A stretch of 59,900 bases of DNA from Planctomycetota bacterium (GTDB taxonomy: Bacteria; Planctomycetota; JAPUJT01), in the NCBI GenBank assembly GCA_027296055.1, contig JAPUJT010000095.1:1-59900 (forward strand), read 5' to 3'. Within the stretch, counting starts at the first letter, position 1. Each line of letters starts with the position of its first letter. This document shows positions 16,437 through 25,793 of this stretch, one piece after another. A model generated the notes under the pieces. It worked only from the letters and a program-made list of their open reading frames with translations. It was not told where the DNA came from and searched no databases. The translations under genes were made by a program, and so were the position numbers.

Positions 16437-18398
16437 ATGAAGAGATCCAAACTCGAAGGCCCGGGCATCGTCACGGCCGTGATCCTGGCGTTGTTCATCC
16501 TCAAGATGGTTTACGCCGGGACCGACGTGAGGATGAATTCCGACGCACCCGGCGATGTTCAAAACGAGGTTCGCATCACTCAGAACGCCGCCGCTCTGCC
16601 GCTCACCAACAATCTTGTCGTCGCATACAACGACAGGACAGGGTCCACTTCTGCGAATCCCCTCGGCATCAGCTACAGCACGGACGGGGGCGTGACGTGG
16701 GCGGACACGCAGCTAAGCGTCCCGACGCCGCCGCTTGCGCAGGCTAACTTGCCCGTCATCTTCGATCCGATGATCGATTCCGATTCCCAGGGGAACATCT
16801 ATGCGGGTTACATCGGAGCCGCATTCGCCGGCTCCGCCGCCAGTGGGATCTATATCGAGCGATCGACGGACATGGGGCAGACATGGTCGGGTCCGACGGA
16901 GATAGACTTCAACGTCGGCGCCCTGGGCCCGGTCGACCCCACGTTCAGGTTCAATGACCGGTGCGACATGTTCGTGGATTCGAACAACAACGTCTGTGTC
17001 GTCTGGATCAAGGACGTCGGCGTCAATCTGAGTACATCGGACATCTATTTCGCCAAGTCGCCTCCGCCCGTTCCACCGACGCCCTTCAACCCGACCGGGC
17101 TCGACTTCACGGGGTTCGGTCCGGGGAGCATCGCCCCGAAGACGATCAACGACAATCCAGGCGGGGGCGGGGGACCCATCGGCTGTCCGGGCGTCCTCTG
17201 CAATGTCGTGACCCCCGGGACGAATCCGGCTTCGGACCTGGCCAACGCTCCCACTGTCGTCTCGTCCGGCAGCACGGTTTACGTCGCCTGGGTCGCGGTG
17301 GACGTCAGGAATCGGGCCCCCAAGAACGCCGCCCTGATGATGCATGTATCGACGGACGGGGGCATGAGCTTCGCCTGCGGCATCACGGCGCTTTGCCTGG
17401 ACGGCTCTCCCCTCCCGGGCGTGCCCCAGCAGGGGCTGTCGTCGAATCTGTCCACGGCCTCGGGCTTCGCGGCCGGCGTCCGTGACGATGTAACCTCCGG
17501 ATCCTATCCGGTGATCGCCCTGGACCCGAATAACTCGCAGACGATCTACATGGCTTACGCCGCGGACCCGGTCGGATCACCGGACGACCCGATGGGGACG
17601 GACGAATCGAACATTTACCTCACCAGGTCCACCGACATGGGGACCAGCTGGTCGACGCCGACGCTCGTAAACGATGACGCCACCACGACCGATCAGTTCC
17701 ACCCCGACATCGCTGTCAAGTCCGATGGCACGATCGACATCGTCTGGTACGACAAGCGAAACGCCACAAACGACGACGCCTGGGACGTCTACATCACCAA
17801 GAGCACCGACGGCGGCGCGACCTTCTCCGCCAACACCCGAATCACGGACTCTCCCTCCTTCGCATCACCCACGGCGTCAGACAACAGTCCCTGGATGGGC
17901 GAGTATCTCGGCATCGAGGTGGATAGCAGCACCGCTTACATCGCCTTCACATCCTCCGCCAGCGATGCGTTCGGCGATGTCTATTTCGACAGCATTGCCA
18001 ATTCGGCCATCGGCGCAGGTCCGCCGAGCCAGTGTCCGCGCTCGCACGGATTCTGGAAGAACCACATCGGCGCCTGGCCGGTGACGAGCCTCGTGCTCGG
18101 GAGCCAGACCTATTCCCAGAGGGAGCTGATCGCCCTCCTGCGCAGACCCACCAAGGGAGACGCGAGCCTGATCCTGGCGAAGCAGCTCATCGCGGCGAAG
18201 CTGAACATCGCCAACGGCTCCGACCCGACCCCGGCCGCCGGCGCAATTGCCAGCGCGGACACGATCCTGTCGGGTTTCTCCGGGAAGCTGCCCTACCGCT
18301 TACGCACGAGGAGGTTCGTGGGGCGCTCGATGACGAGGGACGCCGCCGCCCTCGACGACTACAACGGCAGGCTGCTGACGCCCAACTGCACCCGCTAG
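16437..18398 (+). CDS. Secreted Asp-box (BNR/sialidase-fold) protein with C-terminal GxWKNH module
   Basis: The 653-residue protein starts at the ATG at 16437 after a GGGAGGGGG ribosome site; a frame opening at 16386 adds 17 improbable residues. The signal peptide spans MKRSKLEGPGIVTAVILALF... to about residue 28 (VYA). Five Asp-box motifs (STDGGVTW, STDMGQTW, STDGGMSF, STDMGTSW, STDGGATF) mark a sialidase-type beta-propeller. The catalytic Arg triad and Glu/Tyr of true sialidases are not evident to me, so enzyme activity is doubtful. From Cys533 a Cys-bounded module of about 121 residues runs to the end. The same module ends the SBBP protein at 54931-57459. It converges on the WD40 gene with only 10 bp between stop codons. 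Confidence 0.78.
   Translation: MKRSKLEGPGIVTAVILALFILKMVYAGTDVRMNSDAPGDVQNEVRITQNAAALPLTNNLVVAYNDRTGSTSANPLGISYSTDGGVTWADTQLSVPTPPLAQANLPVIFDPMIDSDSQGNIYAGYIGAAFAGSAASGIYIERSTDMGQTWSGPTEIDFNVGALGPVDPTFRFNDRCDMFVDSNNNVCVVWIKDVGVNLSTSDIYFAKSPPPVPPTPFNPTGLDFTGFGPGSIAPKTINDNPGGGGGPIGCPGVLCNVVTPGTNPASDLANAPTVVSSGSTVYVAWVAVDVRNRAPKNAALMMHVSTDGGMSFACGITALCLDGSPLPGVPQQGLSSNLSTASGFAAGVRDDVTSGSYPVIALDPNNSQTIYMAYAADPVGSPDDPMGTDESNIYLTRSTDMGTSWSTPTLVNDDATTTDQFHPDIAVKSDGTIDIVWYDKRNATNDDAWDVYITKSTDGGATFSANTRITDSPSFASPTASDNSPWMGEYLGIEVDSSTAYIAFTSSASDAFGDVYFDSIANSAIGAGPPSQCPRSHGFWKNHIGAWPVTSLVLGSQTYSQRELIALLRRPTKGDASLILAKQLIAAKLNIANGSDPTPAAGAIASADTILSGFSGKLPYRLRTRRFVGRSMTRDAAALDDYNGRLLTPNCTR
18033..18395 (+). 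other. C-terminal GxWKNH...LLTPNC module, copy 1
   Basis: This domain runs from Cys533 to the C-terminus (about 121 residues). Landmarks are CPRSHGFWKNH, WPVTSLVLG, PTKGDASLILAKQLIAAKLN, ANGSD, ADTILSGFSGKLPY and LDDYNGRLLTPNC. Cys residues lie at both ends and could form a disulfide. About 63 of 120 positions are identical, by eye, to copy 2 (54934-55293). Confidence 0.8.
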
Positions 18399-18408
18399 AT
18401 CGGGCAAG

Positions 18409-20850
18409 CTATCTGTGTTCCAGGCGGGCAAGCGCGAGACGCGCCGCCTCGCGCTCCCTCTCCGAGGTGGACCGATCTCGTAGGGCCTTCAGGACGGTTC
18501 GGGCCAGCTCCGTATCGATCCGCTCGAGGGCCCCGATCGAGCGAAGTCGACGAAGCGTCTCGCTCGGGAACGAGTCGTACGGCGGATGGAGGGCGCTGAG
18601 CAGGTCCCGGATCCGAGGCCCCACTTCTGGCGCGCTGTCCTTCAGGAGAGTTTCCCGGAGCATCCCCTCTGCCCGCGTCCCCAATCCTTTCAGTTCGTGG
18701 AAGGCAGTCTGCCGGACGGTGAAGTCCTTGCTCGCGAGATTCGCTATCCGCCCACGGATCAGTTCCGGGGCCGGCTCCTCCAGAAGCCGGTCCCGGATGA
18801 AGGTGACGGCCTCGTCCCCCTTCTCCGCCAGCCACCAGATCGCTTCGAAGGCCCTTCGACCGTCCTCGTCGGCCAGGGAGCCCCACAGGGCCTCCGCGGT
18901 CCCGACCGCATCCGGGCTGTCCGGGATGGGGGACAGATCCCAGATCAGGATGCTCGTCGGCGTGTCTCCCGCTGCCACTCGACTTCCGTCGGGCGAGAAG
19001 GCGATCGCCCCTCCGAAGCCCGTCGGCTCTGACGGCTCGAACGCGGTCGACCCGGTCGCCAGCTCCACCAGCTCCCAGCCGGAGCCATACCGGAGCAATG
19101 CCGCCCAGGCTGAATCCGAAGATAGGGCGCACGCGCTCCAACCCGAAGGAATGTGGGGACCGGATTCGATCGATTCGCCGGAGGGGATCTGCCAGCCGAG
19201 CAACTTTTGATCTGCGCCCCACGAAAAGAGCCTCTTCCCATCCGTCGAGAACTTCAGTCCGACGATGGAGCGCTCATGGCTCGCGATCTTCCTCATCGGC
19301 TGTCCCTCGGCCAGATTCCACAGGATGATGGTCGCGGGACCTTCCCTCACGGCCATCTCTCCCGAAGCCAGGACCAGGCCGTCGGGAGAGTAGGTCACGG
19401 GGCCCACGTAATTCCCGTGCCCCTCCAGCCGGCGGATGGCCTCGCCCGTAAGCACACTCCAGATGCGAACCGTCCTGTCATAGCTGCCGGATGCGACGTT
19501 CTTGCCGTCGGGCGAGAAGGCGACCGACGCTACCCCCATATCATGCCCTGGCATCCGCTGAAGCGATCGACCCGACTCCGTATCCCACAGGACGACTACC
19601 TTGTCCTGCCCCCCCGAGACAAGCCGGCTGCCGTCGGGCGAGAAAGCAATCGCCTGTACCTGACTCTCATGACCCTGCAGGACTAAAACCTCCTCGAAGG
19701 TATCGAGATTCCACAGGCGTATCGTCCTGTCGGATCCGCCCGACGCGAGCGCCTTCCCGTCCGGGGAGAAGGCCAGGCATTGGATTCGCCCCTCGTGGCC
19801 GACGGATTTGTTCACCTGCTTTCCCCGGGCCAGGTCCCAGATGCGGATCGTGCCGTCCCAGCCGGTGGAGATGAGGGTCTCGTCACCTGGCAGGAAGGCG
19901 ACGCCCGATACCGTGTACTGATGGCCGATGAGGAGACTGCTGTCCTTCTCGAGCCCCGCGTCGAAAATGCGGATCATCCCATCGTGCGCGCCAACGGCGA
20001 ACTGCTTTCCACTCCTGGAGAAGGCCCCCCGGGTGAAGCCGAGCCCCGTCGTCTCTGCCTGCTTCTTCCCGGACGGGAAGTCCCAGATCCTGATGCGAGT
20101 CTGTTCGACCAGGACCAACCTCTTTCCATCGGGCCAGAATGTCAGCGCGGCGTACCCCCCCGAGGGCCCCTCGTCGATCTCGAGGACTTCCTTTCCCGAA
20201 TCCACTTCCATGACCTCGATCGATCCGAACGCCGTCGCGAGCCATCGGCTATCCGGAGAGAAGGCGAGTGTCTCGAAGCTTCTTCTCATCCTGTCGGCCT
20301 CGATGTTCTTCGGGATAATCTTGCGAACCGATTCACCGGTGATGGCATTCCGAATTCGGACGACTCCAGCCGCCGTCGCCGTGGCGAGCCACTTTCCATC
20401 TGGAGAGAAGGAAACGATCTGGGTGTTCGGAGGGCCGGGGAATGGAAAGATTTGCTCGCCGCTCTCCAGTTCCCAGAGTCCGGCCACCCGGGGGTTGCCT
20501 CCGACGGCGAGGAAGCTCCCGTCGGGGGATAGAGAGACGGAGGCTCCATACGGGAGCCCGTCCGCGAGCCCTGCTATCCGCCGACCGGAAGGCACTCCCC
20601 AGATCACGATCCGCTCTGGCCGTCCCGTCTGGCCCGAGGTGACGAGGAGTTTGCCGTCGGCAGACAGGTCCATCGCCCTCACCTGTCCCCCGGTCCGGAA
20701 TCTCAACGATCCCAGACGCCCGATGGCTCCGGGAGGCAGCGGGTCTCCATACCGATCGACCCTCGGCCTCTCTTTCTGCCGCGCCTCCTGAGCGCGGGCC
20801 GTGGGCAGCAGCAGGAGACCAACAAGCATCGAGATGGGGAATGTGCGCAT
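18409..20850 (-). CDS. Secreted WD40 protein (14 repeats) with planctomycete-type helical C-terminus
   Basis: The 813-residue protein starts at the ATG at 20850 (signal peptide MRTFPISMLVGLLLLPTARA; GCGAGG upstream). The frame is open to 22401, but that extension covers the symporter gene and is not coding. I count 14 WD-type strand-D motifs (for example TIRIWDLARGK, TIRLWNLDTF, VVVLWDTESG, TVRIWSVLTG), which would make two seven-bladed propellers. After them comes a helical domain of about 110 residues (EALWGSLADEDGRRAFEAIW, FTVRQTAFHELKGLG). This combination is common in planctomycete WD40 proteins. It probably serves as an extracytoplasmic protein-binding scaffold. It is the last gene of a four-gene minus-strand run and starts 23 nt after the symporter stop codon. 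Confidence 0.8.
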   Translation of the reverse strand: MRTFPISMLVGLLLLPTARAQEARQKERPRVDRYGDPLPPGAIGRLGSLRFRTGGQVRAMDLSADGKLLVTSGQTGRPERIVIWGVPSGRRIAGLADGLPYGASVSLSPDGSFLAVGGNPRVAGLWELESGEQIFPFPGPPNTQIVSFSPDGKWLATATAAGVVRIRNAITGESVRKIIPKNIEADRMRRSFETLAFSPDSRWLATAFGSIEVMEVDSGKEVLEIDEGPSGGYAALTFWPDGKRLVLVEQTRIRIWDFPSGKKQAETTGLGFTRGAFSRSGKQFAVGAHDGMIRIFDAGLEKDSSLLIGHQYTVSGVAFLPGDETLISTGWDGTIRIWDLARGKQVNKSVGHEGRIQCLAFSPDGKALASGGSDRTIRLWNLDTFEEVLVLQGHESQVQAIAFSPDGSRLVSGGQDKVVVLWDTESGRSLQRMPGHDMGVASVAFSPDGKNVASGSYDRTVRIWSVLTGEAIRRLEGHGNYVGPVTYSPDGLVLASGEMAVREGPATIILWNLAEGQPMRKIASHERSIVGLKFSTDGKRLFSWGADQKLLGWQIPSGESIESGPHIPSGWSACALSSDSAWAALLRYGSGWELVELATGSTAFEPSEPTGFGGAIAFSPDGSRVAAGDTPTSILIWDLSPIPDSPDAVGTAEALWGSLADEDGRRAFEAIWWLAEKGDEAVTFIRDRLLEEPAPELIRGRIANLASKDFTVRQTAFHELKGLGTRAEGMLRETLLKDSAPEVGPRIRDLLSALHPPYDSFPSETLRRLRSIGALERIDTELARTVLKALRDRSTSEREREAARLALARLEHR

Positions 20851-20873
20851 CGTCGAAAACCTCGCCACTCTTT

Positions 20874-22646
20874 TTACCCGGACGAGTCGCCCTGGACCAC
20901 CCGCGTTACGCTTCCGCGACGGGTCCCCCAGAGCAAGACCAGACCGAGGAGGGAAGCCCCGAAGGCGACTCCGGCGGCAGCGGGATCGAGGAGGAGGGCC
21001 TTTCCGATCCCGAACGTCAGGCCGAACAGGAACAGGAGGCCCCCTGTGAATCGTAGAAATACTCCCCTTTCGCGTCGGTGGGTGACGCCCGCCGCGCGCG
21101 CCACGGGTCCCCAGAATCCTGGTGGCCGGACCTTTCTGTAGAAGGAGACCAGCGTTTCCATGGAGACGGGAGGCGTGAGGAGGGTCACGCCCATCCAGAC
21201 GATGAGCGACATTCCCACCGTGGCGACGATCACCCTCCCATGCGCCAGCCCACCGGCCCTCCACGGCGAATCTTCCGGGGCGAAGAGGTGGATCGACCCT
21301 GCGACGACAACCGAAGTGAGCATCGCCGCCATCTCGCTCCAGCCATTCACCCTCCACCAGAACCAGCGCAGGAGCAGCACGGCTCCCGCCCCCGAGGCGA
21401 GAGCGAGAATCAGCGTGAAGAGTTCCGAGATCGATTCCTGCCTCCAGGCGAGGAGGGCGGCGAGCGCCATGAACGAGACGGTGGCGATCCGGGCCACGAG
21501 GACATAGTGCCTGTCCGTCCGGTCGCGCCAGAGAAACCTGCGATAGACATCGTTGACGAAGTAGGCGGAGGCCAGGTTGAGCTGGCTGTCGATCGTGGAC
21601 ATGAAGGCGCCCAGCAGGGATGCGATCATGAGCCCGAAGAGCCCCGGGGGCAGATACTTCACCATCATGAGCGGATAGGCTTGCTCGTGATCCTCCAGCT
21701 CGGGCATCGCCACCAGAGATACGAGAGCCACGATGATCCATGGCCAGGGTCTCAGGGCGTAGTGGGCGATGGTGAACCAGAGCGTGGCGAGGACGGAGTG
21801 CCGCTCGTCCTTGCACGCCGACATCCTCTGGATGATGATCCCTCCCCCATCCGCGTTCTGCCAGGACCACCACTGGACCGCCAGCAGCACGGCGATCAGG
21901 AATATGGGCTGCTCGAAGAATCCGAGCGAAGCATCCCCCGCTGGGGGCAGGAGGGAGAGCCGCTCCGTACCCCCATCGAGCTTCCCGATCTCCTCGAGCA
22001 CCTTCTCCATGCCGCCCATGCGAGAGACGGCGATCACGGCGAGGGCGATCGAGCCGACCATCGCGATCACGAACTGAAGGAGATCGGTCATCACGACGCC
22101 CCAGAAACCGGAGATGGCGGCGTAGAGGACCGCCACACCTGCACAGATCGCCACCGCCTCCCACTTTTCCACGCCCAGGGTGACCTTGAGGATCTTGGAC
22201 ATCCCGAGCAGGACCCACGTCATCGCGATCGTGTTCACGACCGCGGCGAAATAGGCCCCTTTCACTCCCCGGATCAGCCTCGCCGACGTGCCGGAGTACC
22301 TCAGCTCCGCCAGCTCGACATCCGTCGTCACCCCCGCCCGGCGCCATAGCCGCGCCAGGTAGAAAACGGCGAGCAGGTGGCTGATCCCGAAACACCACCA
22401 CATCCAGTTGAACCAGAGACCGTGCTCACGCACCCAGCCGGAGATGAGCAAAGGAGTGTCGGATGCGAACGACGTGGCCACCATCGACGTACCCGCGATC
22501 CACCAGGGAAGGTTGCGCCCCGAGATGAAGAACTCCTTCGTACTGCTGCCGGCCCGACGCGCCAGCAGTATCCCAATCCCCATCGAGACGGCCAGATAGG
22601 TCCCTATGATGATCCAGTCGATCGGTTGAAGGTGATGTTTCGGCAA
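20874..22646 (-). CDS. Sodium:solute symporter (SSS family)
   Basis: The protein has about 590 residues and 13-14 predicted membrane helices. Family marks are ISGRNLPWWIAGTSMVATSF (helix 1-2 region), GFWGVVMTDLLQFVIAM, and LLGAFMSTIDSQLNLASAYF, the conserved late SSS segment. The frame is open upstream to 22883 inside the GH3 gene. The likely start is the TTG at 22646, 10 nt after the GH3 stop codon, which begins a normal SSS N-terminus (LPKHHLQPIDWIIIGTYLAV); this start is uncertain. SSS carriers import sugars, amino acids or vitamins with Na+. Position between a NagZ-like hydrolase and near murQ-anmK suggests an amino-sugar substrate, by inference. Confidence 0.85.
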   Translation of the reverse strand: MPKHHLQPIDWIIIGTYLAVSMGIGILLARRAGSSTKEFFISGRNLPWWIAGTSMVATSFASDTPLLISGWVREHGLWFNWMWWCFGISHLLAVFYLARLWRRAGVTTDVELAELRYSGTSARLIRGVKGAYFAAVVNTIAMTWVLLGMSKILKVTLGVEKWEAVAICAGVAVLYAAISGFWGVVMTDLLQFVIAMVGSIALAVIAVSRMGGMEKVLEEIGKLDGGTERLSLLPPAGDASLGFFEQPIFLIAVLLAVQWWSWQNADGGGIIIQRMSACKDERHSVLATLWFTIAHYALRPWPWIIVALVSLVAMPELEDHEQAYPLMMVKYLPPGLFGLMIASLLGAFMSTIDSQLNLASAYFVNDVYRRFLWRDRTDRHYVLVARIATVSFMALAALLAWRQESISELFTLILALASGAGAVLLLRWFWWRVNGWSEMAAMLTSVVVAGSIHLFAPEDSPWRAGGLAHGRVIVATVGMSLIVWMGVTLLTPPVSMETLVSFYRKVRPPGFWGPVARAAGVTHRRERGVFLRFTGGLLFLFGLTFGIGKALLLDPAAAGVAFGASLLGLVLLWGTRRGSVTRVVQGDSSG

Positions 22647-22656
22647 GGGCGAGAGC

Positions 22657-24252
22657 CTATCCGAGTTGGAGTCCGTCCCCGCGGCGGCCGGCGGCGCAAT
22701 CGATCGGGAGCTTCCCGCGAACCGGAATCTCGCCGAAGATGGCCCGCGCCGCCGCTTCCTGGGAGACCGCTGCATCCGAGAAGGTGCACATCTCCGCCGC
22801 CGTGCGAGGCGCCCCCTCGAGCAGACCTGGGCTTCCCAGCGCCAATGCGACGGCGTGGCCTCCGGGCATCGCCTCGCCGCCAAGCCCTGCCCGCGCCGAG
22901 CTATTCCAGGCGGCCGGCTTCCCGACGGGAGCCCAGATCACGCGTTCGAAGTCCCGCGCCATCTCCTCGACACGCTCCCGATCCGATCTCCTCCACCCCG
23001 GGAGGAGGTGCTGCACCGTCACGCGGGAGCACCGGGACACGGTGTCAATGAACGCCTCCGCGGCAAACGGATCGGGTCGATCCGGGACGGTGACGATCAG
23101 GACTCTCTTCCCTTTTTCGAAGGGGATGGCATCGCCCTCGTTGCGCAAGAGACAGACGCTCGCCTCGGCGAGGCTCTTGGCTGCATCTCTCCCGGACTCG
23201 ACAGCGTCGTACGGACGACCCTCGCCGCCCTCCGGGGCCGGGAGGGAATCCAGCGCTCCCGATGGCTGCCGGCTCTTCAGGATGAGGATTCGCTTCACGG
23301 CCTCCTCCAGGCGCTCCCTGGGGACGTCGCCCGACTTCACCGCCTCCATCAGGGCCGCGTGGATCGGCGCCGGATGAGTCGGACAGAGCAACACGTCCGC
23401 ACCTGCACCGAGGGCCTGAACCGCCGCATCCTCCTCGGTCATGATGGAGGCGATCCCTCCCATCAGGAGGGCGTCCGTCACGACGAGCCCACCAAAACCC
23501 ATCTCCTGTCTCAGAAGATCCCTGATCACGCGCGGGCTGATCGTCGCGGGTCGGTCGTCGAGCGCCGGGCAGTGAAGGTGGCCGACCATGATGGCATCCA
23601 CTCCGGCCCGGATAGCGCGACCGAACGGAACGAGATCTTGCGAGCGCATCTTCTCAGCGGTCCTCTCTATCACCGGGAGGGTGGAGTGGCTGTCCTCCGC
23701 GGCGAAGCCATGTCCGGGGAAATGCTTGGCACAGGTCGCCCCTCCGCGAGAGGCGGCGCCTCGGATGAAGGCCTCGCCAAATCGAGCGACATCCTCCGCC
23801 GAGTCCCCGTAGGACCGCGTGCCCACGATGGGCGACTCCGGGACCCCGAAGAGATCCAGAACGGGAGCCAGGATCAATTGAATGCCGACCGACCGCGCCT
23901 CGGCGGCGGTCACCTCGCCGTGCACCCGTGCCAGGCCTTCATCGCCCGCAGCGCCTATTCCCAGGTTAGCCGGGAACGTGATCCCGCCGGCGAGTCGCTC
24001 GCCGACCCCCCTCTCGATGTCGGCGGCGAAGATGGGGCGGCGTGGCAACGGCGTCGGCATGCTACCGATCAGCTTCGCCGCATCCATCAGGCTCCCAGCC
24101 CGGAGCAAGACGCCGCCGATCCAGTACCGCTCGACCGCGTCCAGGATCGCCTCGCGCGCCGCGTAGGTCGCCGGAAAGGCGGGGAAGATCGTCTGCCCGA
24201 CCTTCTCCTCGAGGGACATCGAATCCAGGATCTCTTGGGTGGAATGGCGCAT
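22657..24252 (-). CDS. nagZ: GH3 beta-N-acetylhexosaminidase (NagZ-like)
   Basis: The 531-residue glycoside hydrolase family 3 protein removes terminal beta-GlcNAc, in NagZ from anhydro-muropeptides during wall recycling. Motifs are LILAPVLDLFG, RSYGDSAEDVARFG, the substrate-binding CAKHFPGHGFAAEDSH, which carries the acid/base His and Asp typical of GH3 hexosaminidases, and the nucleophile region GLVVTDALLMGG. A second domain (about residues 360-531) resembles the GH3 C-terminal domain, so it is larger than E. coli NagZ (341 residues). I see no signal peptide, so it is probably cytosolic. No clear SD is seen. It lies 12 nt downstream of the SirB1-TPR-PA14 gene and just upstream of the symporter. 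Confidence 0.88.
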   Translation of the reverse strand: MRHSTQEILDSMSLEEKVGQTIFPAFPATYAAREAILDAVERYWIGGVLLRAGSLMDAAKLIGSMPTPLPRRPIFAADIERGVGERLAGGITFPANLGIGAAGDEGLARVHGEVTAAEARSVGIQLILAPVLDLFGVPESPIVGTRSYGDSAEDVARFGEAFIRGAASRGGATCAKHFPGHGFAAEDSHSTLPVIERTAEKMRSQDLVPFGRAIRAGVDAIMVGHLHCPALDDRPATISPRVIRDLLRQEMGFGGLVVTDALLMGGIASIMTEEDAAVQALGAGADVLLCPTHPAPIHAALMEAVKSGDVPRERLEEAVKRILILKSRQPSGALDSLPAPEGGEGRPYDAVESGRDAAKSLAEASVCLLRNEGDAIPFEKGKRVLIVTVPDRPDPFAAEAFIDTVSRCSRVTVQHLLPGWRRSDRERVEEMARDFERVIWAPVGKPAAWNSSARAGLGGEAMPGGHAVALALGSPGLLEGAPRTAAEMCTFSDAAVSQEAAARAIFGEIPVRGKLPIDCAAGRRGDGLQLG

Positions 24253-24264
24253 GCGGAGGTGGCG

Positions 24265-25707
24265 CTACTTCCCCTTCTCGGGGAGGTGAAAGAAGACCTG
24301 GGAGGTGTCGAGCCTCTTCTCTGACTTGTCGGAAGCGAGGAAGAAGAGAATCCGCGATCCCCCGCGGTCATTGAACAGCTCCAGCTGGAAGTCATGGTAG
24401 CCGGCCGAGAGGGTCACCTCCGCGCGCTCATACATGTTCTCCCAGCCATGATGGTTCCAGTCGTCGACGAGGAGCCTGCCATCGATGCTGAGTCGAACGC
24501 CATCGTTGTAGGCCGCGTAAACCGTGTAGGTCGCCTCGTACGGGGTCTTGAGGAATCCTGTCCAGCGGACTGAAAAAGGGGATGAGGGGACGCCGCGGGC
24601 AGGCGAGACGCTCTTCCAATCGAACTCGAGCTTGCGGTCGATCCGTCGGGTTACCCTCTCCTTGAACCGCTTCCCGCTGAAGTAGTCCCCCTGGAGCCCC
24701 GGCCGCACCTTTCCATCGTGGCGTTGGTTCCTGGCCACGACCCGGGCCTGCCAGACGTCGAAGTGACGGACTCGAACCTCCGCCTCCACTTCTTCCCTGC
24801 GTCGTAGCGCCGGTTCGTACTGCGGGTCAATCTCGATCGCGCGGTCGATGTCGAAGAGGGCCCCCGCCACATCGCCCAGGGAGTATCGGGCGATACCGCG
24901 ATTCAGGTGGGCCTCCATGTCGTTCGGGTGGAGGGTGATCGCCTCCTGGAGAGCCTCCACGGCCTTCTTCTCCTTCCCGCTCTTGGCGAGGAGCAAGCCG
25001 CGAGTCCTTCGCGCCTCCGGGAGGCTGGGCGCGAGACGGATCGCCTCCTCGATCACCCCGAGGGCCTGCCGTCGATTCCCCTTCGGGGAGCAATCGGAGA
25101 GCGCCCAGTTCTGGAGGATCGCGCCGAGGGTCTCGTCCGGAGTCGCGTTCTTCAGGTAGACGCCATCGCGGATCGCCTGCGCGTGAATCCGCTTGTTCCG
25201 GACGTACCAGTCATCGGAGAGTCGTTCCCCCTGACGCGTCATCTCGATGTTGATACGGATCTTGCCGTCGTCGAAGCGAACGAAGTAATGGTTTGGTACC
25301 GGCACGCCATGAAGGGGAATGCCGAGCCGCTCGCCAACAACGAGCGCCAGCGAGGAGAGCCCGAGACAGGAGCCGGAACCCCTCTGGAGGACGGCAGGGA
25401 GAAAGAGGGAACTGGAATCGGCGATGTCGCCCGCGCTATGAAATCGCTTCTGGTCGAAGAAGACGTGGACGAGCGCATCCACCCACCCCTCCGGGGATGG
25501 ATCCTTCCCCGCTCGCCGTCGCACCTCGAGGCAGAGTGCATCCACGGCGCCCAGCGCGGTCTCCCGTGAGAACCCCGCGTCCGAGCGACGCGAAGCGGCC
25601 AGGACCCGATCGAGAAACGTGTCCTGGCCGTGTCGTGGAATCCCCGGCGCTGCGAGCAGCCCGACGGGAACGAGGAACAGCACCCGTCGAAGGGCGCAAC
25701 CTCTCAC
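24265..25707 (-). CDS. Secreted SirB1-transglutaminase-like / TPR / PA14 protein
   Basis: The 480-residue protein starts with GTG (25707) after a GGGAGAG site. The hydrophobic start MRGCALRRVLFLVPVGLLAAPG suggests export. Residues about 80-165 resemble the SirB1/transglutaminase-like domain: RGSGSCLGLSSLALVVGERL carries a candidate nucleophile Cys, and PVPNHYFVRF a candidate His. TPR repeats follow (about 215-320). A PA14 domain (about 345-470) ends the protein, with YTVYAAYNDGVRLSIDGRLL and WNHHGWENMYE. PA14 domains bind carbohydrates, so a role in recognising wall or environmental glycans fits the GH3 neighbour. The combination of the three parts is unusual. It is the first gene of the four-gene block. 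Confidence 0.7.
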   Translation of the reverse strand: MRGCALRRVLFLVPVGLLAAPGIPRHGQDTFLDRVLAASRRSDAGFSRETALGAVDALCLEVRRRAGKDPSPEGWVDALVHVFFDQKRFHSAGDIADSSSLFLPAVLQRGSGSCLGLSSLALVVGERLGIPLHGVPVPNHYFVRFDDGKIRINIEMTRQGERLSDDWYVRNKRIHAQAIRDGVYLKNATPDETLGAILQNWALSDCSPKGNRRQALGVIEEAIRLAPSLPEARRTRGLLLAKSGKEKKAVEALQEAITLHPNDMEAHLNRGIARYSLGDVAGALFDIDRAIEIDPQYEPALRRREEVEAEVRVRHFDVWQARVVARNQRHDGKVRPGLQGDYFSGKRFKERVTRRIDRKLEFDWKSVSPARGVPSSPFSVRWTGFLKTPYEATYTVYAAYNDGVRLSIDGRLLVDDWNHHGWENMYERAEVTLSAGYHDFQLELFNDRGGSRILFFLASDKSEKRLDTSQVFFHLPEKGK

Positions 25708-25793
25708 CCGTCTCTCCCTTCCCTTGAGCGCGGCCGTCGAAAGCGAGGAAGGGCCGCCCGTCGCCCAAGCGAATACCGAAACCCCAGGCCGCC

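Noticed and set aside
20851..22401. A frame continuous with the WD40 gene extends it to 1330 residues.
   Set aside because: The extra residues lie antisense-free but out of frame inside the symporter gene, have low-complexity Arg/Gly composition, and a signal peptide with ribosome site marks the true start at 20850.
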